A DNA stretch of 64,000 bases from Rhodoflexus caldus (GTDB lineage Bacteria; Bacteroidota; Bacteroidia; Cytophagales; Thermoflexibacteraceae): positions 27,175 to 91,174 of the forward strand of contig NZ_JAJPRF010000014.1 in assembly GCF_021206925.1 (NCBI RefSeq), read 5' to 3'. Under the pieces are notes generated by a model that saw only the letters and a list, made by a program, of their open reading frames with translations, did no database searches and had not been told where the DNA came from. Positions 34,432 through 44,357 of the stretch are shown piece by piece; position 1 is the stretch's first letter; every line of letters starts with the position of its first letter. A program made the translations under genes and the position numbers.

Positions 34432-35910
34432 TTAATCCTCGTTCGTAGCAAACCACATCGGTTTGGTGTGATAATCCACGTCGTAGCCGCCGTTTGCACG
34501 GAAGTTGGCGCTGTTCCAATCCTCTTCGGAGAACGAAGGCGGCAACATGCGCTGAACAGGCTTGCCGTTGTTCTCTACTGCCAAGTTGGTCGGAATTTGG
34601 AAACCCATGAAAATATTGCCATCGTAGTTGTAGCGGCGCAAGTCCGACCAGATTTCAATTTGTCCGTAGAGGGCGATGTATTTCTGCGACATAATGTGGC
34701 GCAATTGCAAATCGGTGCCGTTTTGCGGGATAGCTGTTTGCAAGTAGCTGTTAATAGCCGCAGGCGCAATGCCTACGCGCTCCATGTGCGCACGGATACC
34801 ATTCACAAAGGCCGTGTAAGCCAGTTGGCGATTGCCAAGCCTGAAAGCGGCTTCTGCCTTGATAAACTGCAACTCTGCATAAGTAACCAGCGGATACGGC
34901 GCGCCATCCTGATGGATATACTTGCCGTAGATGGTCGGGAAATTGGCAGTTTGTCCGGCAGGAATACCCTGTGTAGGTACTAAACCGTGCACTACGTTGG
35001 TCGTCGCATTGGGCATAAACATACCCAGCAGGCGCGGGTCGGTTACGTTGTTGAAGTATGTGCCGTTCAGCAGGTTTACAATCATGCGCCCCTGACGGTT
35101 AGCATTGAAGTTGGCACGCGAAGGCCCCATGAAGCTGTAAAAATCGGAACGAACGCCCGCGGTCGTAGTAAAGCGCAGCAGTGCGTCATCGTCATTGTTG
35201 CGGAATGCTTGGTCAACCAGTTCAATAACGCGCTGCGGATTGTAGGAGCGCTTGTTGGAAATATGGTTGGCCAGTCGGGCTTTGATGGCAAATACAAAAC
35301 GCTTCCACTTGTCCGTATCGCCGCCGTAGATGCTTTCAAAGCGAGGTAGGTTGGGGTCAGGAGTGCCGCTGCGGTCGTCTAATTCGCGCAGAGCTTGGTC
35401 GCACAACTTATCGGTTTCTTGGTAGATGAACTTTTGAGAATCGTATTCAAAAGTTGCCAGTGTATTATCCCATGCCTGACGGTAGGGCATTTCGCCAAAG
35501 AGGTCGGTGCTGATTTGCCAACTGTAAGCGCGGATGGCAGTACAAATGCCCTGATAGCTCCGAAAACCTCGCTGTTGGGCAATGCGCTGAATCTGATTCA
35601 GGTTAGAACCAATTGCCCAATAATGATTGCGATATGTTTGACTGCCTACAAGGCCGCCGCCTACGGCTCTTCTACCCATTCGGTCGTAGTTATCGTTGGC
35701 CGTAGTTTGTTGCCAATACTGCGTATATCGCCCGATAAAGCGCACATCAAACATCGGCCCTTCGCCCATCGCATAAATTAGTTGCGGCAAATACAAATGT
35801 GGTTGCGCTTCCTGTGGCAGGAATGGGTCTTTGTTCACATCCAGAAACTTATTGCACGAACTGAAGGGTATAACCAGCAGCAGCGCCAATAACATCCATT
35901 TATTTTTCAT
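34432..35910 (-). CDS. SusD/RagB-like outer-membrane lipoprotein
   Basis: 492 residues from the ATG at 35910 (MKNKWMLLALLLVIPFSSCNKF). The upstream TTG at 35922 only adds four residues. Lipobox FSSC, then the SusD-typical mature start NKFLDVNKDPFLPQEAQPHLYLPQLIYAM. TPR-like helices follow, for example RAYSWQISTDLFGEMPYRQAW and YPLVTYAELQFIKAEAAFRLGN. The layout fits the SusD_2/RagB-like group. It sits on the outer leaflet as a lid over the SusC barrel and captures the ligand. The gene lies 43 bp downstream of SusC in the same operon. No glycoside hydrolase is adjacent, so a peptide rather than a glycan ligand is possible. Confidence 0.93.
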   Translation of the reverse strand: MKNKWMLLALLLVIPFSSCNKFLDVNKDPFLPQEAQPHLYLPQLIYAMGEGPMFDVRFIGRYTQYWQQTTANDNYDRMGRRAVGGGLVGSQTYRNHYWAIGSNLNQIQRIAQQRGFRSYQGICTAIRAYSWQISTDLFGEMPYRQAWDNTLATFEYDSQKFIYQETDKLCDQALRELDDRSGTPDPNLPRFESIYGGDTDKWKRFVFAIKARLANHISNKRSYNPQRVIELVDQAFRNNDDDALLRFTTTAGVRSDFYSFMGPSRANFNANRQGRMIVNLLNGTYFNNVTDPRLLGMFMPNATTNVVHGLVPTQGIPAGQTANFPTIYGKYIHQDGAPYPLVTYAELQFIKAEAAFRLGNRQLAYTAFVNGIRAHMERVGIAPAAINSYLQTAIPQNGTDLQLRHIMSQKYIALYGQIEIWSDLRRYNYDGNIFMGFQIPTNLAVENNGKPVQRMLPPSFSEEDWNSANFRANGGYDVDYHTKPMWFATNED

Positions 35911-35953
35911 GTCTTTGTTCAATTTAAGTGGCTCAAACGTGTTTTACGAATGA

Positions 35954-38900
35954 TTAAAAGCCGGCACGAAGTCCAAGCGCAAAAGCAACAGGTGCAGGCA
36001 CAGAGTAGTAGTCGAAGCCCATTGCACCGCTGCCGCGTGCAGAAGCATTCAGACCGTTCACGTCGGGGTCAGCGCCGGTATAGTTGGTTAGCAGCCAGAG
36101 GTTGGTGCCCGTAGCCGTTACTTGCAGGTTTTTCACAAACTTAGAACCTGTGAAAATATTGTTGGGCAGGGTATAAGTAAAGGTTACATCGCGCAAGCGC
36201 AGGGCTTTGATGTTCTTCTCAATGAACAGTTCCTCAATCAGGCCGGGGGCGGTAGAGCCTGTACCCAAGCTGCTGAAATAGGCGCGGTTCAATTCTACCT
36301 CGCGTGTATTGGGCGTTCCGTCGGGCAGCACGCCTTGGAATACTACACGCTGGCCGCGTTGCAGGGTGCGGGTGCTCAAACCTAAGTTGGTCAGTGCCCA
36401 GTCGGTAGCATTGAATACATCGCCGCCCCATCGCAAATCGAACAGGAACGAAAGGCTGAAGTTTTTGTATTTCAAGTTATTGGTCAAACCAAAGTTAAAC
36501 AGTGGCTGACGATTGCCGATTTTGGTATAAGTATTTTCGCGAATCGGATAGCCTGCCAGTGTGCCTGTGTTGGCAATTACGATGTTGCCGTTGGCATCGC
36601 GGCGCATGGTATTGCCTGTGATGGTCATGATGGATTCTCCCGGCACATAACCTGCGCGTGCACCGCCTGCCAGCCATGTATCGGACAAGTAAAATTCGGT
36701 ATAACCGTTTGGTAGGCTTAATACTTTGTTGCGGTTCAGGGCAAAGTTGCCAATCAAGTTCCAACTGAAATCATTGGTGCGCACAGGATTGGCATTGAGC
36801 ATTATTTCCACGCCCCTGTTTTCTACTTCGCCGGAGTTCAGGATTTGCAGGATGTAGCCACTGGCATAGCTCAGGCGCGGTTGTACAATCTGATTGCGGC
36901 TCGTCATGCGGTAGTAGGTGAAGTCTATGCCTAAGCGGTTGTTGAAAAACTTCACGTCAAAACCTGTTTCAAACGAGGTGGTTCTTTCTGGCACAAGGTC
37001 GGGGTTGGGGCCGAAGAAACCGACGTTATAGCCGCCACCTGTTCGCGTAAATTCTTGCAAGGCAGGCAAAACCTGATGCGGAGGCGCATCTTTACCTACT
37101 TCGGCATAAGAAATACGCGCTTTGGCAAACGATACTTTGCCGCTGGGCTCCAATCCCAAGATTTCGGAAATAACGGCATTGCCGCTGATGGACGGATAGA
37201 AGAAGCTGCGGTTAGCGCGCGGCATGGTACTGCTCCAGTCGTTGCGGCCTGTTACACTCAGGTAAACCATGTTTTTGTAGTCCAATTTCAACTCGCCAAA
37301 CACGCTCACCAAACGACGTTGCGTACCGCGGGCAATTACCTCACGGGTGGCCAGTGCCGTTGAGCTGATACTCAAAAGGTCGGGGTCAGCTAAGTTTTCG
37401 CCGTAGCGTGAGTCCACACGGTACAGTTTGTCTTCTGTGTAATTACCCAAGGTGAAGGCTGTATTGAAATCGCCGAATTTTTTCTTGGCATTAATCAGCA
37501 GGAAAGAGTTGAGCAAGCTGCTTTTGTTTTCATACTCCGAAAAAATACCGCCTACCAATCGGGCAATATTTCGGTTCGGGAAACGTGCCCACGACTGAGG
37601 GTCGTAGAATGTCATACCGTAGGTGTAGTAGTTGTCATATCCTAAGCGGCCGGTAACGTTGAGCCAATCCAGTACATCATAAGAGAGGCTGCCGTTCAGC
37701 AATACGCGATTGGTTTTGTCTTGGGTAATGTTGCGTTCTAAGTTGAAGAAAGGGTTGTCAAATACGTCATCCGCTTGCCCGTCGTTGTTGATGTCGGCAA
37801 TGCCGGTGAGTGCGCCGTCTTCACCGCGAGTGTTGCGGATGTCGCGGGTACTGGGCCATGTAAGCGCGATATTATAGGCGCTGCCTGCTCCTTTGGTAAC
37901 GGGCGGACGTTTGGCAAATGAGTTGGTGTATTGCACCGAAGTAGTCAGGCGCAGTTTTTCGCTCAATTTAGCGCCTGTACTCAGGCGGAAAGTATTGCGG
38001 TCAAATTTGGTGTTAGGAATAGAACCGTTTTGATTGAAAACGCTGCCCGATGCGTTGTAAGTAAACAAATCGGAGCCGCCGCTGATATTGATGCTGTGCA
38101 TCTGATTGAAACCCCACTTAAATACGCTGCGCAGGTTGTCGTAGCGCGGTGTACCGGGAGGAATTTCAGCCCCCCAGAAGCCCATGATAACGTTCGGGGC
38201 AGTGGCCGTAGAGGTGGTGGCCGTCAGCGTACCGGAAGCAAACGGGCTGAAACCGTACACGTCCTGCAATTGCGGGAAGCGAGTGATGCGCTCCCATTGG
38301 CTGTTGGCGCTGTACTCAATTTTCATAGAGCCTTTTTTGCCCTTTTTGGTGGTGATAATGATGGCGCCGCCCGCAGCATCAACGCCGTAGAGTGCCGCTG
38401 CCGCAGGGCCTTTCAATACCGTTACACTTTCAATGTCGTTCGGGTTTAAATCGGCAATGCGGTTGGTGTAGTCGGCATTTCGGTTGGGTGCATCGCCTAC
38501 GATGAAGCCTTCGCGCATGGTGCTGTTGTCCACCGGCACGCCGTCAATTACAAAAAGCGGCTGGTTATTGCCGTCCATGGAGGTAGCGCCGCGCAGCACA
38601 ATTTGCGAAGATGCCCCGGGTGTACCGCCTGTCAGGCCTACGTTTACCCCTGCAATGCGTCCTTGCAAGCTGTTTACTATGTTGGGGCGCAAAGTTTCCG
38701 CCAACTCTTCACCCTTTACTTCCTGTACGGCATAACTCACTTCCTGTTTGCTTCGCTCAATACCGAACGCCGTAACCACTACCTCTTTCAGCTCGCGGGT
38801 ATCGGGTTGCATACTGATGCTGAAATCAGACTGATTACCGATTTCTACCTCGCGGGTCTTCATACCGATAAAACTGAATACCAATGTTTTGGCATTGGCA

Positions 38901-39106
38901 TCTACCACAAGCGAGAAGCGACCGTCCACATCGGTAACGGCGCCTCTGTTCTGCCCTTTAACCGTTACGTTCACGCCGGGCATGGCCTGCCCGTCTTCGG
39001 CGGAAGTAACCCTGCCCGAGAGGGTACGCTGCTGTGCAAAGGCAATACCTGCCCAGCAAATCAGCAACAAAGCATACCCCATTTGGTAAAGTTGTTTCAT
39101 ATTCAT
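35954..39106 (-). CDS. SusC/RagA-family TonB-dependent transporter
   Basis: 1050 residues from the ATG at 39106; the frame is open 72 codons further upstream, but that part is basic and precedes the signal peptide, so it is not coding. Signal peptide MKQLYQMGYALLLICWAGIAFAQ. A carboxypeptidase-regulatory-like domain follows (about 27-110, LSGRVTSAEDGQAMPGVNV), then the plug domain (about 120-235: LQGRIAGVNV, QPLFVIDGVPVDNS, IESVTVLKGPAAAALYG) and a 22-strand barrel ending in aromatic FALGLRAGF. It imports large ligands across the outer membrane with energy from TonB. It is co-transcribed with the SusD-like lipoprotein. Confidence 0.95.
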   Translation of the reverse strand: MNMKQLYQMGYALLLICWAGIAFAQQRTLSGRVTSAEDGQAMPGVNVTVKGQNRGAVTDVDGRFSLVVDANAKTLVFSFIGMKTREVEIGNQSDFSISMQPDTRELKEVVVTAFGIERSKQEVSYAVQEVKGEELAETLRPNIVNSLQGRIAGVNVGLTGGTPGASSQIVLRGATSMDGNNQPLFVIDGVPVDNSTMREGFIVGDAPNRNADYTNRIADLNPNDIESVTVLKGPAAAALYGVDAAGGAIIITTKKGKKGSMKIEYSANSQWERITRFPQLQDVYGFSPFASGTLTATTSTATAPNVIMGFWGAEIPPGTPRYDNLRSVFKWGFNQMHSINISGGSDLFTYNASGSVFNQNGSIPNTKFDRNTFRLSTGAKLSEKLRLTTSVQYTNSFAKRPPVTKGAGSAYNIALTWPSTRDIRNTRGEDGALTGIADINNDGQADDVFDNPFFNLERNITQDKTNRVLLNGSLSYDVLDWLNVTGRLGYDNYYTYGMTFYDPQSWARFPNRNIARLVGGIFSEYENKSSLLNSFLLINAKKKFGDFNTAFTLGNYTEDKLYRVDSRYGENLADPDLLSISSTALATREVIARGTQRRLVSVFGELKLDYKNMVYLSVTGRNDWSSTMPRANRSFFYPSISGNAVISEILGLEPSGKVSFAKARISYAEVGKDAPPHQVLPALQEFTRTGGGYNVGFFGPNPDLVPERTTSFETGFDVKFFNNRLGIDFTYYRMTSRNQIVQPRLSYASGYILQILNSGEVENRGVEIMLNANPVRTNDFSWNLIGNFALNRNKVLSLPNGYTEFYLSDTWLAGGARAGYVPGESIMTITGNTMRRDANGNIVIANTGTLAGYPIRENTYTKIGNRQPLFNFGLTNNLKYKNFSLSFLFDLRWGGDVFNATDWALTNLGLSTRTLQRGQRVVFQGVLPDGTPNTREVELNRAYFSSLGTGSTAPGLIEELFIEKNIKALRLRDVTFTYTLPNNIFTGSKFVKNLQVTATGTNLWLLTNYTGADPDVNGLNASARGSGAMGFDYYSVPAPVAFALGLRAGF

Positions 39107-39407
39107 CACATAATTAAGTTGGTTAATCAAATGTACGGAATATGTCCTTTTGAAGTCAAATAATGTGGAATGTTTTGAGAATTGAATCGTCTGACGGCGC
39201 GGGGTCTTGGGTTGCTTCGGTATTTTTGCCGCGTTTTTACTTAATTTTGAACACCTTACCGGTAATACAGTCGCTTTTTGCCTTGATGCAACTACTTTTT
39301 GCCAAGTCGTGGTAAAAAACAAGTTAGGTCAAGGCAGCTGCGGCAGCACAACAATACATTAGCACATTCTTTCTTCCGGCTTTGAAAAGTTTACTAAACA
39401 CGTTTTT
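39107..39407. other. Divergent promoter region between susC-like and cydA
   Basis: 301 bp between the starts of the SusC-like and cydA genes. Both promoters must lie here. No hairpin, gene or clear Bacteroidota -7 element (TAnnTTTG) was identified by eye. Confidence 0.5.
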
Positions 39408-40739
39408 ATGGAAACCGAAATTTTGGCACGCATTCAATTTGCGTTCACGGTTGCTTATCATTACATCTATCCGCCGTTAAGCATCGGCATTGGTTTACTG
39501 CTGGTGATTTTTCATGCCTCTTACCTCAAAACGGGCGACAAAGCGTACGAAAACCTGACTAAGTTTTGGCTCAAAATCTTTGCGCTCACCTTCGGTTACG
39601 GTGTTGCCACGGGCATTATCATGGAGTTTGAGTTTGGCACGAATTGGGCTGTTTACTCGCGCTTTGTGGGCGATGTGTTCGGCAGCGCGCTGGCAGCCGA
39701 AGGGCTGTTTGCGTTCGGCTTGGAAAGCACGTTTTTGGGCATTTTGCTCTTCGGTTGGAACAGGGTTTCGCCTAAGATGCACTTTATTTCCGCCGTCGGG
39801 GTGCTGTTGGGGTCTATGTTCTCGGCTATTTGGATTGTGGTTGCCAACAGTTGGCAACAAACCCCCGCAGGCTTTCACATTGTAGGCGAAGGGCTCAACG
39901 CCAGAGCCGAAATTACCGACTTTTGGGCAATGGTGTTCAATCCTTCAAGTGTGGACAGGATTATCCACGTGTGGCAGGGCGCATTTTTGGCAGGCGCTTT
40001 CATGGTATTGAGTGTTCATGCTTATTACATCTACAAAGGCAAGTTTGTAGAAATTTCCCGCAAAGCCTTCAAAATTGCTTTGGTAATTGCCGTCGTTTTT
40101 TCTTTGGCGCAGCTGCTTTCGGGGCACAGTTCAGCCGACGGCGTGGCTAAAAATCAACCCGCCAAATTAGCCGCCATGGAAGGGCATTACCCCGCCAATT
40201 CGCCCGCCGACTTGTACCTGCTCGGTTGGGTGGACAACGAAAAAGAACAGGTAGCGGGCATAGCCGTTCCCGGCGGGCTGTCGTTTTTGATACACCAAGA
40301 TTTCAACGCCCCCGTGCAAGGGCTGTGGAACTTCCCCAAGCAAGACCGCCCCTCGCAAGTAAATGCCGTGTTTCAGTTTTACCACATCATGGTTGCCATC
40401 GGCATGGCGATGATAGCCCTGACGCTCTTTGCCCTGCTGATGTGGTTCAGGGGCAAGCTGTTTGACAGCAAGTGGCTGATGATTGTGTTTATTTTCTCGG
40501 TGCTTCTGCCGCAAATTGCCAATCAGGCGGGCTGGTTCACTGCCGAAATGGGCAGGCAACCGTGGGTAGTTTACGGGCTGTTGCGCACAAGCGATGCCCT
40601 CTCGGAAAGCGTGAAAGCAAATCAGGTGTTGTTTTCCTTGATTCTGTTTTTTGTGCTCTACACCCTGTTGTTTGCCTTGTTTTTGTACTCGCTTAATAAA
40701 AAAATCACGACTGCCGAAGATTTGCAACCGACCGCGTAA
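39408..40739 (+). CDS. cydA: Cytochrome bd ubiquinol/menaquinol oxidase subunit I
   Basis: 443 residues with nine or so transmembrane helices. His18 (FTVAYHYIYP) is the expected heme b595 ligand, and IIHVWQGAF carries a second heme ligand His. FYHIMVAIG should hold the heme b558 Met. GRQPW (TAEMGRQPWVVYG) is the family signature. QPAKLAAMEGHY corresponds to the start of the quinol-binding Q-loop. At 443 residues it is the short-Q-loop type, as opposed to the 522-residue E. coli form. It reduces oxygen to water with quinol at high affinity without pumping protons, helping respiration at low oxygen and under nitrosative or sulfide stress. cydB follows 33 bp later. Confidence 0.96.
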   Translation: METEILARIQFAFTVAYHYIYPPLSIGIGLLLVIFHASYLKTGDKAYENLTKFWLKIFALTFGYGVATGIIMEFEFGTNWAVYSRFVGDVFGSALAAEGLFAFGLESTFLGILLFGWNRVSPKMHFISAVGVLLGSMFSAIWIVVANSWQQTPAGFHIVGEGLNARAEITDFWAMVFNPSSVDRIIHVWQGAFLAGAFMVLSVHAYYIYKGKFVEISRKAFKIALVIAVVFSLAQLLSGHSSADGVAKNQPAKLAAMEGHYPANSPADLYLLGWVDNEKEQVAGIAVPGGLSFLIHQDFNAPVQGLWNFPKQDRPSQVNAVFQFYHIMVAIGMAMIALTLFALLMWFRGKLFDSKWLMIVFIFSVLLPQIANQAGWFTAEMGRQPWVVYGLLRTSDALSESVKANQVLFSLILFFVLYTLLFALFLYSLNKKITTAEDLQPTA

Positions 40740-40772
40740 ATCTTCAATTGTTCAACGCAAAAAAATACTGTT

Positions 40773-41810
40773 ATGGAATACTTTCTGGGGATAGATTACC
40801 CGACGCTTTGGTTCCTCATTGTCGGGGCTTTGCTTTCGGCTTACGGCATTTTGGAAGGTTTTGATTTGGGGTCGGGTTCGCTGCATATTTTCCTACGGCA
40901 AGACCAAAGCCGCCGCATCAACATTAACGCCATTGCCCCCATTTGGGATGCCAATCAGGTGTTTCTCATCATTGGCGGGGGAGCTTTGTTTGCAGGTTTT
41001 CCGGTGATGTACGCTGCGCTGATGTCAAGCATGTACATTCCGTTTATGGTGTTCCTGTTTTTCTTGGTTCTGCGCGCAATGGCTATCAAATACCGCAGCG
41101 CCGAAGACAAAGCATGGTGGCGAACCGCTTGGGACTGGATTTACTTTGTTTCCAATGTTTCCATTTCTTTCCTGCTCGGCGTAGTAGTGGGCAACGTGCT
41201 GCAAGGTTTGGCAATAGACAAAGACTTGGAATACAAGGGTGGTGTTTTCTTCGGATTTTTCAGTTTCTACTCTGTACTTGTCGGGCTGACATCCGTGAGT
41301 TTGTTCATGATGCAGGGTGCGGCATTTTTGCTGCTCAAAACACAAGACAAGCTCTATGCCCGCCTAACCATGATTCTGCGCAATGCAGTTGTATTTTTCT
41401 TGGTGAGTTTTAGCTTTACATCACTCTACACCTTGGTTTTTATTGAAGGCGTTGTTGAAAATTTCAGGGAAGAACCCGAATATTTCATCGTTCCTGTGTT
41501 TACTTTTTTGGCCGTAGCCAATATTCCGCGCTTAATCAGGCAAAAAAAGTATGAGTTGGTGTTTGTATTCTCTTCACTAACCACCGCATTTTTGATGATG
41601 TTGGTTGCGTTGCAACTCTATCCGGTATTGCTGCCTTCTACCATAGACAGCAAATTCAATATTACGATTTACAACGCGGCTTCTTCCATGAAATCTTTGG
41701 AGATAATGCTCTTGTTTGCCGCCGTTGGCACGCCTTTGATTGGGCTTTACATGTGGAATTTGTACAAAACTTTCAGAGGCAAAGTAGAATTAGACGATTT
41801 CAGTTATTGA
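40773..41810 (+). CDS. cydB: Cytochrome bd oxidase subunit II
   Basis: 345 residues, about eight transmembrane helices. The N-terminus LWFLIVGALLSAYGILEGFDLGSGSL is the diagnostic CydB signature (EGFDLG), and IAPIWDANQVFLIIGGGALFAGFP is the second conserved helix pair. It pairs with CydA, lacks redox cofactors of its own in most members, and completes the oxidase. The two genes form a compact operon. No CydX-like micro-subunit frame was found directly downstream, and no cydCD transporter genes are in the window. Confidence 0.95.
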   Translation: MEYFLGIDYPTLWFLIVGALLSAYGILEGFDLGSGSLHIFLRQDQSRRININAIAPIWDANQVFLIIGGGALFAGFPVMYAALMSSMYIPFMVFLFFLVLRAMAIKYRSAEDKAWWRTAWDWIYFVSNVSISFLLGVVVGNVLQGLAIDKDLEYKGGVFFGFFSFYSVLVGLTSVSLFMMQGAAFLLLKTQDKLYARLTMILRNAVVFFLVSFSFTSLYTLVFIEGVVENFREEPEYFIVPVFTFLAVANIPRLIRQKKYELVFVFSSLTTAFLMMLVALQLYPVLLPSTIDSKFNITIYNAASSMKSLEIMLLFAAVGTPLIGLYMWNLYKTFRGKVELDDFSY

Positions 41811-41965
41811 GCAGGTAAGCAAATTTTTTGGAATGCGGGGACACGGGTTTTTACGCAGATTTGTTTTTGTAAATAGTTCAATCAGCGTTTACGCGTGGTA
41901 TTCGCCAAAATCTGTCTTCCAAAAGATGTGTTTTAATTTGCCAACTGATAACTATTCATCTAACC

Positions 41966-44161
41966 ATGACAACTGTTAAAAAAACATACCCCGTATTGCA
42001 TATGTCCTGTGCTTCGTGTGCGGCAAGTGCCGAAAGCATTTTGCAGGCGCAGGAAGGCGTCGTTTCGGCAGCGGTCAATTTTGCCAATACCTCCGCCGCT
42101 GTTGAGTTTGACCCCGAAAAAACCGACAGCACCGCTCTGCAAAAAGCCCTGCAATCGGTCGGCTACGATTTAGTCATTGACGAAAGCGAAGAAGCCCACG
42201 CCGAATTGGAAGCCCGCCAACAAGCTGATTTTCAGGCGTTACAACGGCAGGTGATTCTTGCCCTTGCGCTGGCACTGCCCGTTATGCTCATCGGGATGCT
42301 GGCAATGGACATGCCCTATGCCAACGAGATTATGTGGGTGCTTACAACGCCCGTGATGCTCTTGCCGGGCAGGCGTTTTTTTGTTTCGGCATGGAAGCAA
42401 CTCAAACACCGCACCGCCAATATGGATACACTGGTGGCACTCAGCACGGGCGTAGCTTACGGCATGAGCGTTTTCAATACCCTGTTCCCGCACTATTGGC
42501 ACGAGCGGGGGCTGCACGGGCACGTCTATTTTGAAGCCGCCGCCGTGGTCATTGCCTTTATTTTGTTGGGCAAATGGCTGGAAGAGAAAGCCAAACGCGG
42601 CACTGCCTCAGCCCTGAAAAAACTGATGGGTATGCAGGCAAAAGTTGCCACGCGCCTCAACGAGTACGGTTTCCCCGAAACGGTGCGCATCAGCGACATC
42701 CAAGCAGGCGATAAATTACAGGTCAGAGCAGGCGAAAAAGTGCCCGTGGACGGAAAAATTGTTGAAGGTGAATCTTTTATAGACGAAAGCAGCATGACCG
42801 GCGAACCGTTGCCCGCTTTCAAACAGGCAGGCGATACGGTTTGGGCAGGCACCATGAACGGCAACAATCCTTTTGTGATGGAAGCCGTGCAGGTAGGCAG
42901 TCGCACACTCTTGGCACAAATCATCCAAAAAGTGCAGGAAGCACAGGGCAGCAAAGCCCCCATCCAGCAGTTGGCAGACCGCATCGCAGCGGTGTTTGTG
43001 CCCGTTGTTATCGGTATTTCCTTGCTGACTTTTGCGGTGTGGTATGCTTTCGGCGAACCAATGCAAGGTTTGTTCGCTGCCATTACCGTGCTGGTAATTG
43101 CCTGCCCTTGCGCTTTGGGGCTGGCTACGCCTACGGCCATTATGGTCGGCATTGGCAAGGGAGCAGAAAAAGGCATCCTCATCAAAGATGCGGCAAGCCT
43201 CGAACTTGCCAAAAAAATGGATGTGCTGGTGGTGGATAAAACCGGCACGCTGACACAAGGCAAGCCAAAAGTTGTTCATTACCAATGGTTTACCGACTCG
43301 GCGGAGCAACAGTCGGCAGCGGCTTTGCTGGCAGCCATTGAGCAGCAAACCCAACACCCGCTGGCAGAGGCAATCGTGCATCACTTGGCAGAACAGGGCA
43401 TTGCAGCCGCCAACGTTTCGGGCAGTTTTGAAAGTATTGGAGGCAAGGGCATCCGTGCTACCGTTGGCGGGGCAACCTATCACGTCGGCAGTGCGCAACT
43501 GATGCGCGAGGCAGGAATTGCCCTTCCCGATGAACTGACAAGCACGCAGACAGCACAAACGCAAGTATTTTTTGCCGATAGCAGCCGTTTGCTGGCAGCC
43601 TTTGCTTTGCAAGATTTGCCCAAACCCGAAGCCGCCGAAGCCATCCGCCAACTGACTGACATGGGCATTGCCGTTCACATGCTCACGGGCGATAATCACG
43701 CTACTGCGCAAGCAATCGCCAAAGAATTGGGCATCGCACACTTTCAGGCAGAGGTTTTACCGCACCAAAAAGCCGACTACATAGCCGAGTTGCAGGCGCA
43801 GGGGCACACCGTAGGCATGGCAGGCGACGGCATCAACGACAGTGCCGCCCTTGCCCGCGCCGATGTGGGAATCGCTATGGCACGAGGCGCGGATATTGCC
43901 ATAGATGCGGCAGCCGTTACCCTGATGCACAACGACTTGCGCAAAATTCCCGAAGCCATTCATCTTTCACGGCGCACGGCAGCCGCCATTCGGCAAAACC
44001 TGTTTTGGGCGTTTATCTACAACATCATCGGTATTCCCGTTGCAGCAGGTTTGCTCTATCCCTTCACAGGCTTTATGCTCAACCCCATGCTGGCTGGTGC
44101 GGCGATGGCACTCAGCAGCGTGAGCGTAGTCAGTAACAGTTTGCGCTTGAAGTGGGCGTAG
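41966..44161 (+). CDS. copA: Copper-translocating P-type ATPase
   Basis: 731 residues. One N-terminal heavy-metal-associated domain with MSCASC (Cys15, Cys18) receives Cu(I). The membrane part has the transport motif CPC (Cys380-Pro-Cys382, IACPCALGLATPTA). The phosphorylation site is Asp424 in DKTGTLTQGKP, the actuator loop is SMTGEPLP, the nucleotide domain has QQTQHPLAEAI, and the hinge is MAGDGINDSAALARADVGIAM. C-terminal helix 7-8 residues NPMLAGAAMALSSVSVVSNS match the P1B-1 (Cu+) signature with Asn, Met and Ser in place. It exports Cu(I) from the cytoplasm or loads it for oxidases. It is monocistronic, 155 bp after cydB. Confidence 0.95.
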   Translation: MTTVKKTYPVLHMSCASCAASAESILQAQEGVVSAAVNFANTSAAVEFDPEKTDSTALQKALQSVGYDLVIDESEEAHAELEARQQADFQALQRQVILALALALPVMLIGMLAMDMPYANEIMWVLTTPVMLLPGRRFFVSAWKQLKHRTANMDTLVALSTGVAYGMSVFNTLFPHYWHERGLHGHVYFEAAAVVIAFILLGKWLEEKAKRGTASALKKLMGMQAKVATRLNEYGFPETVRISDIQAGDKLQVRAGEKVPVDGKIVEGESFIDESSMTGEPLPAFKQAGDTVWAGTMNGNNPFVMEAVQVGSRTLLAQIIQKVQEAQGSKAPIQQLADRIAAVFVPVVIGISLLTFAVWYAFGEPMQGLFAAITVLVIACPCALGLATPTAIMVGIGKGAEKGILIKDAASLELAKKMDVLVVDKTGTLTQGKPKVVHYQWFTDSAEQQSAAALLAAIEQQTQHPLAEAIVHHLAEQGIAAANVSGSFESIGGKGIRATVGGATYHVGSAQLMREAGIALPDELTSTQTAQTQVFFADSSRLLAAFALQDLPKPEAAEAIRQLTDMGIAVHMLTGDNHATAQAIAKELGIAHFQAEVLPHQKADYIAELQAQGHTVGMAGDGINDSAALARADVGIAMARGADIAIDAAAVTLMHNDLRKIPEAIHLSRRTAAAIRQNLFWAFIYNIIGIPVAAGLLYPFTGFMLNPMLAGAAMALSSVSVVSNSLRLKWA

Positions 44162-44172
44162 GGTTATCTATC

Positions 44173-44203
44173 CATAGCCAATGGTTTGCAACTATTGGCT
44201 ATG
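44173..44203 (+). terminator. Hairpin after copA
   Basis: 10-bp arms catagccaat and attggctatg around an 11-base loop, 11 bp past the copA stop codon. No T-tract follows, so it is either an inefficient terminator or a 3'-end stabiliser. Confidence 0.45.
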
Positions 44204-44357
44204 AATGCTGTCAATTTTGCATCCCGATTTACAAAAAATGCCGCTAAAATTGATAAAAATCTGCCAAAAAGACATCAATAAGGCGTATTTAGCCTCTTGC
44301 ACGGCTTTTGATACGTGATTTGAGGGACTGATAACTAACAACTAAACAACAAAGCAT

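Noticed and set aside
35911..39322. Longer starts for the SusD gene (TTG 35922) and the SusC gene (39322)
   Set aside because: Both extensions would place extra basic residues before a signal peptide; the internal ATGs give normal signal sequences.
42716..43741. 341-codon minus-strand frame opposite copA
   Set aside because: copA is complete with all catalytic motifs; the antisense translation is His/Cys/Gly-rich without any domain.
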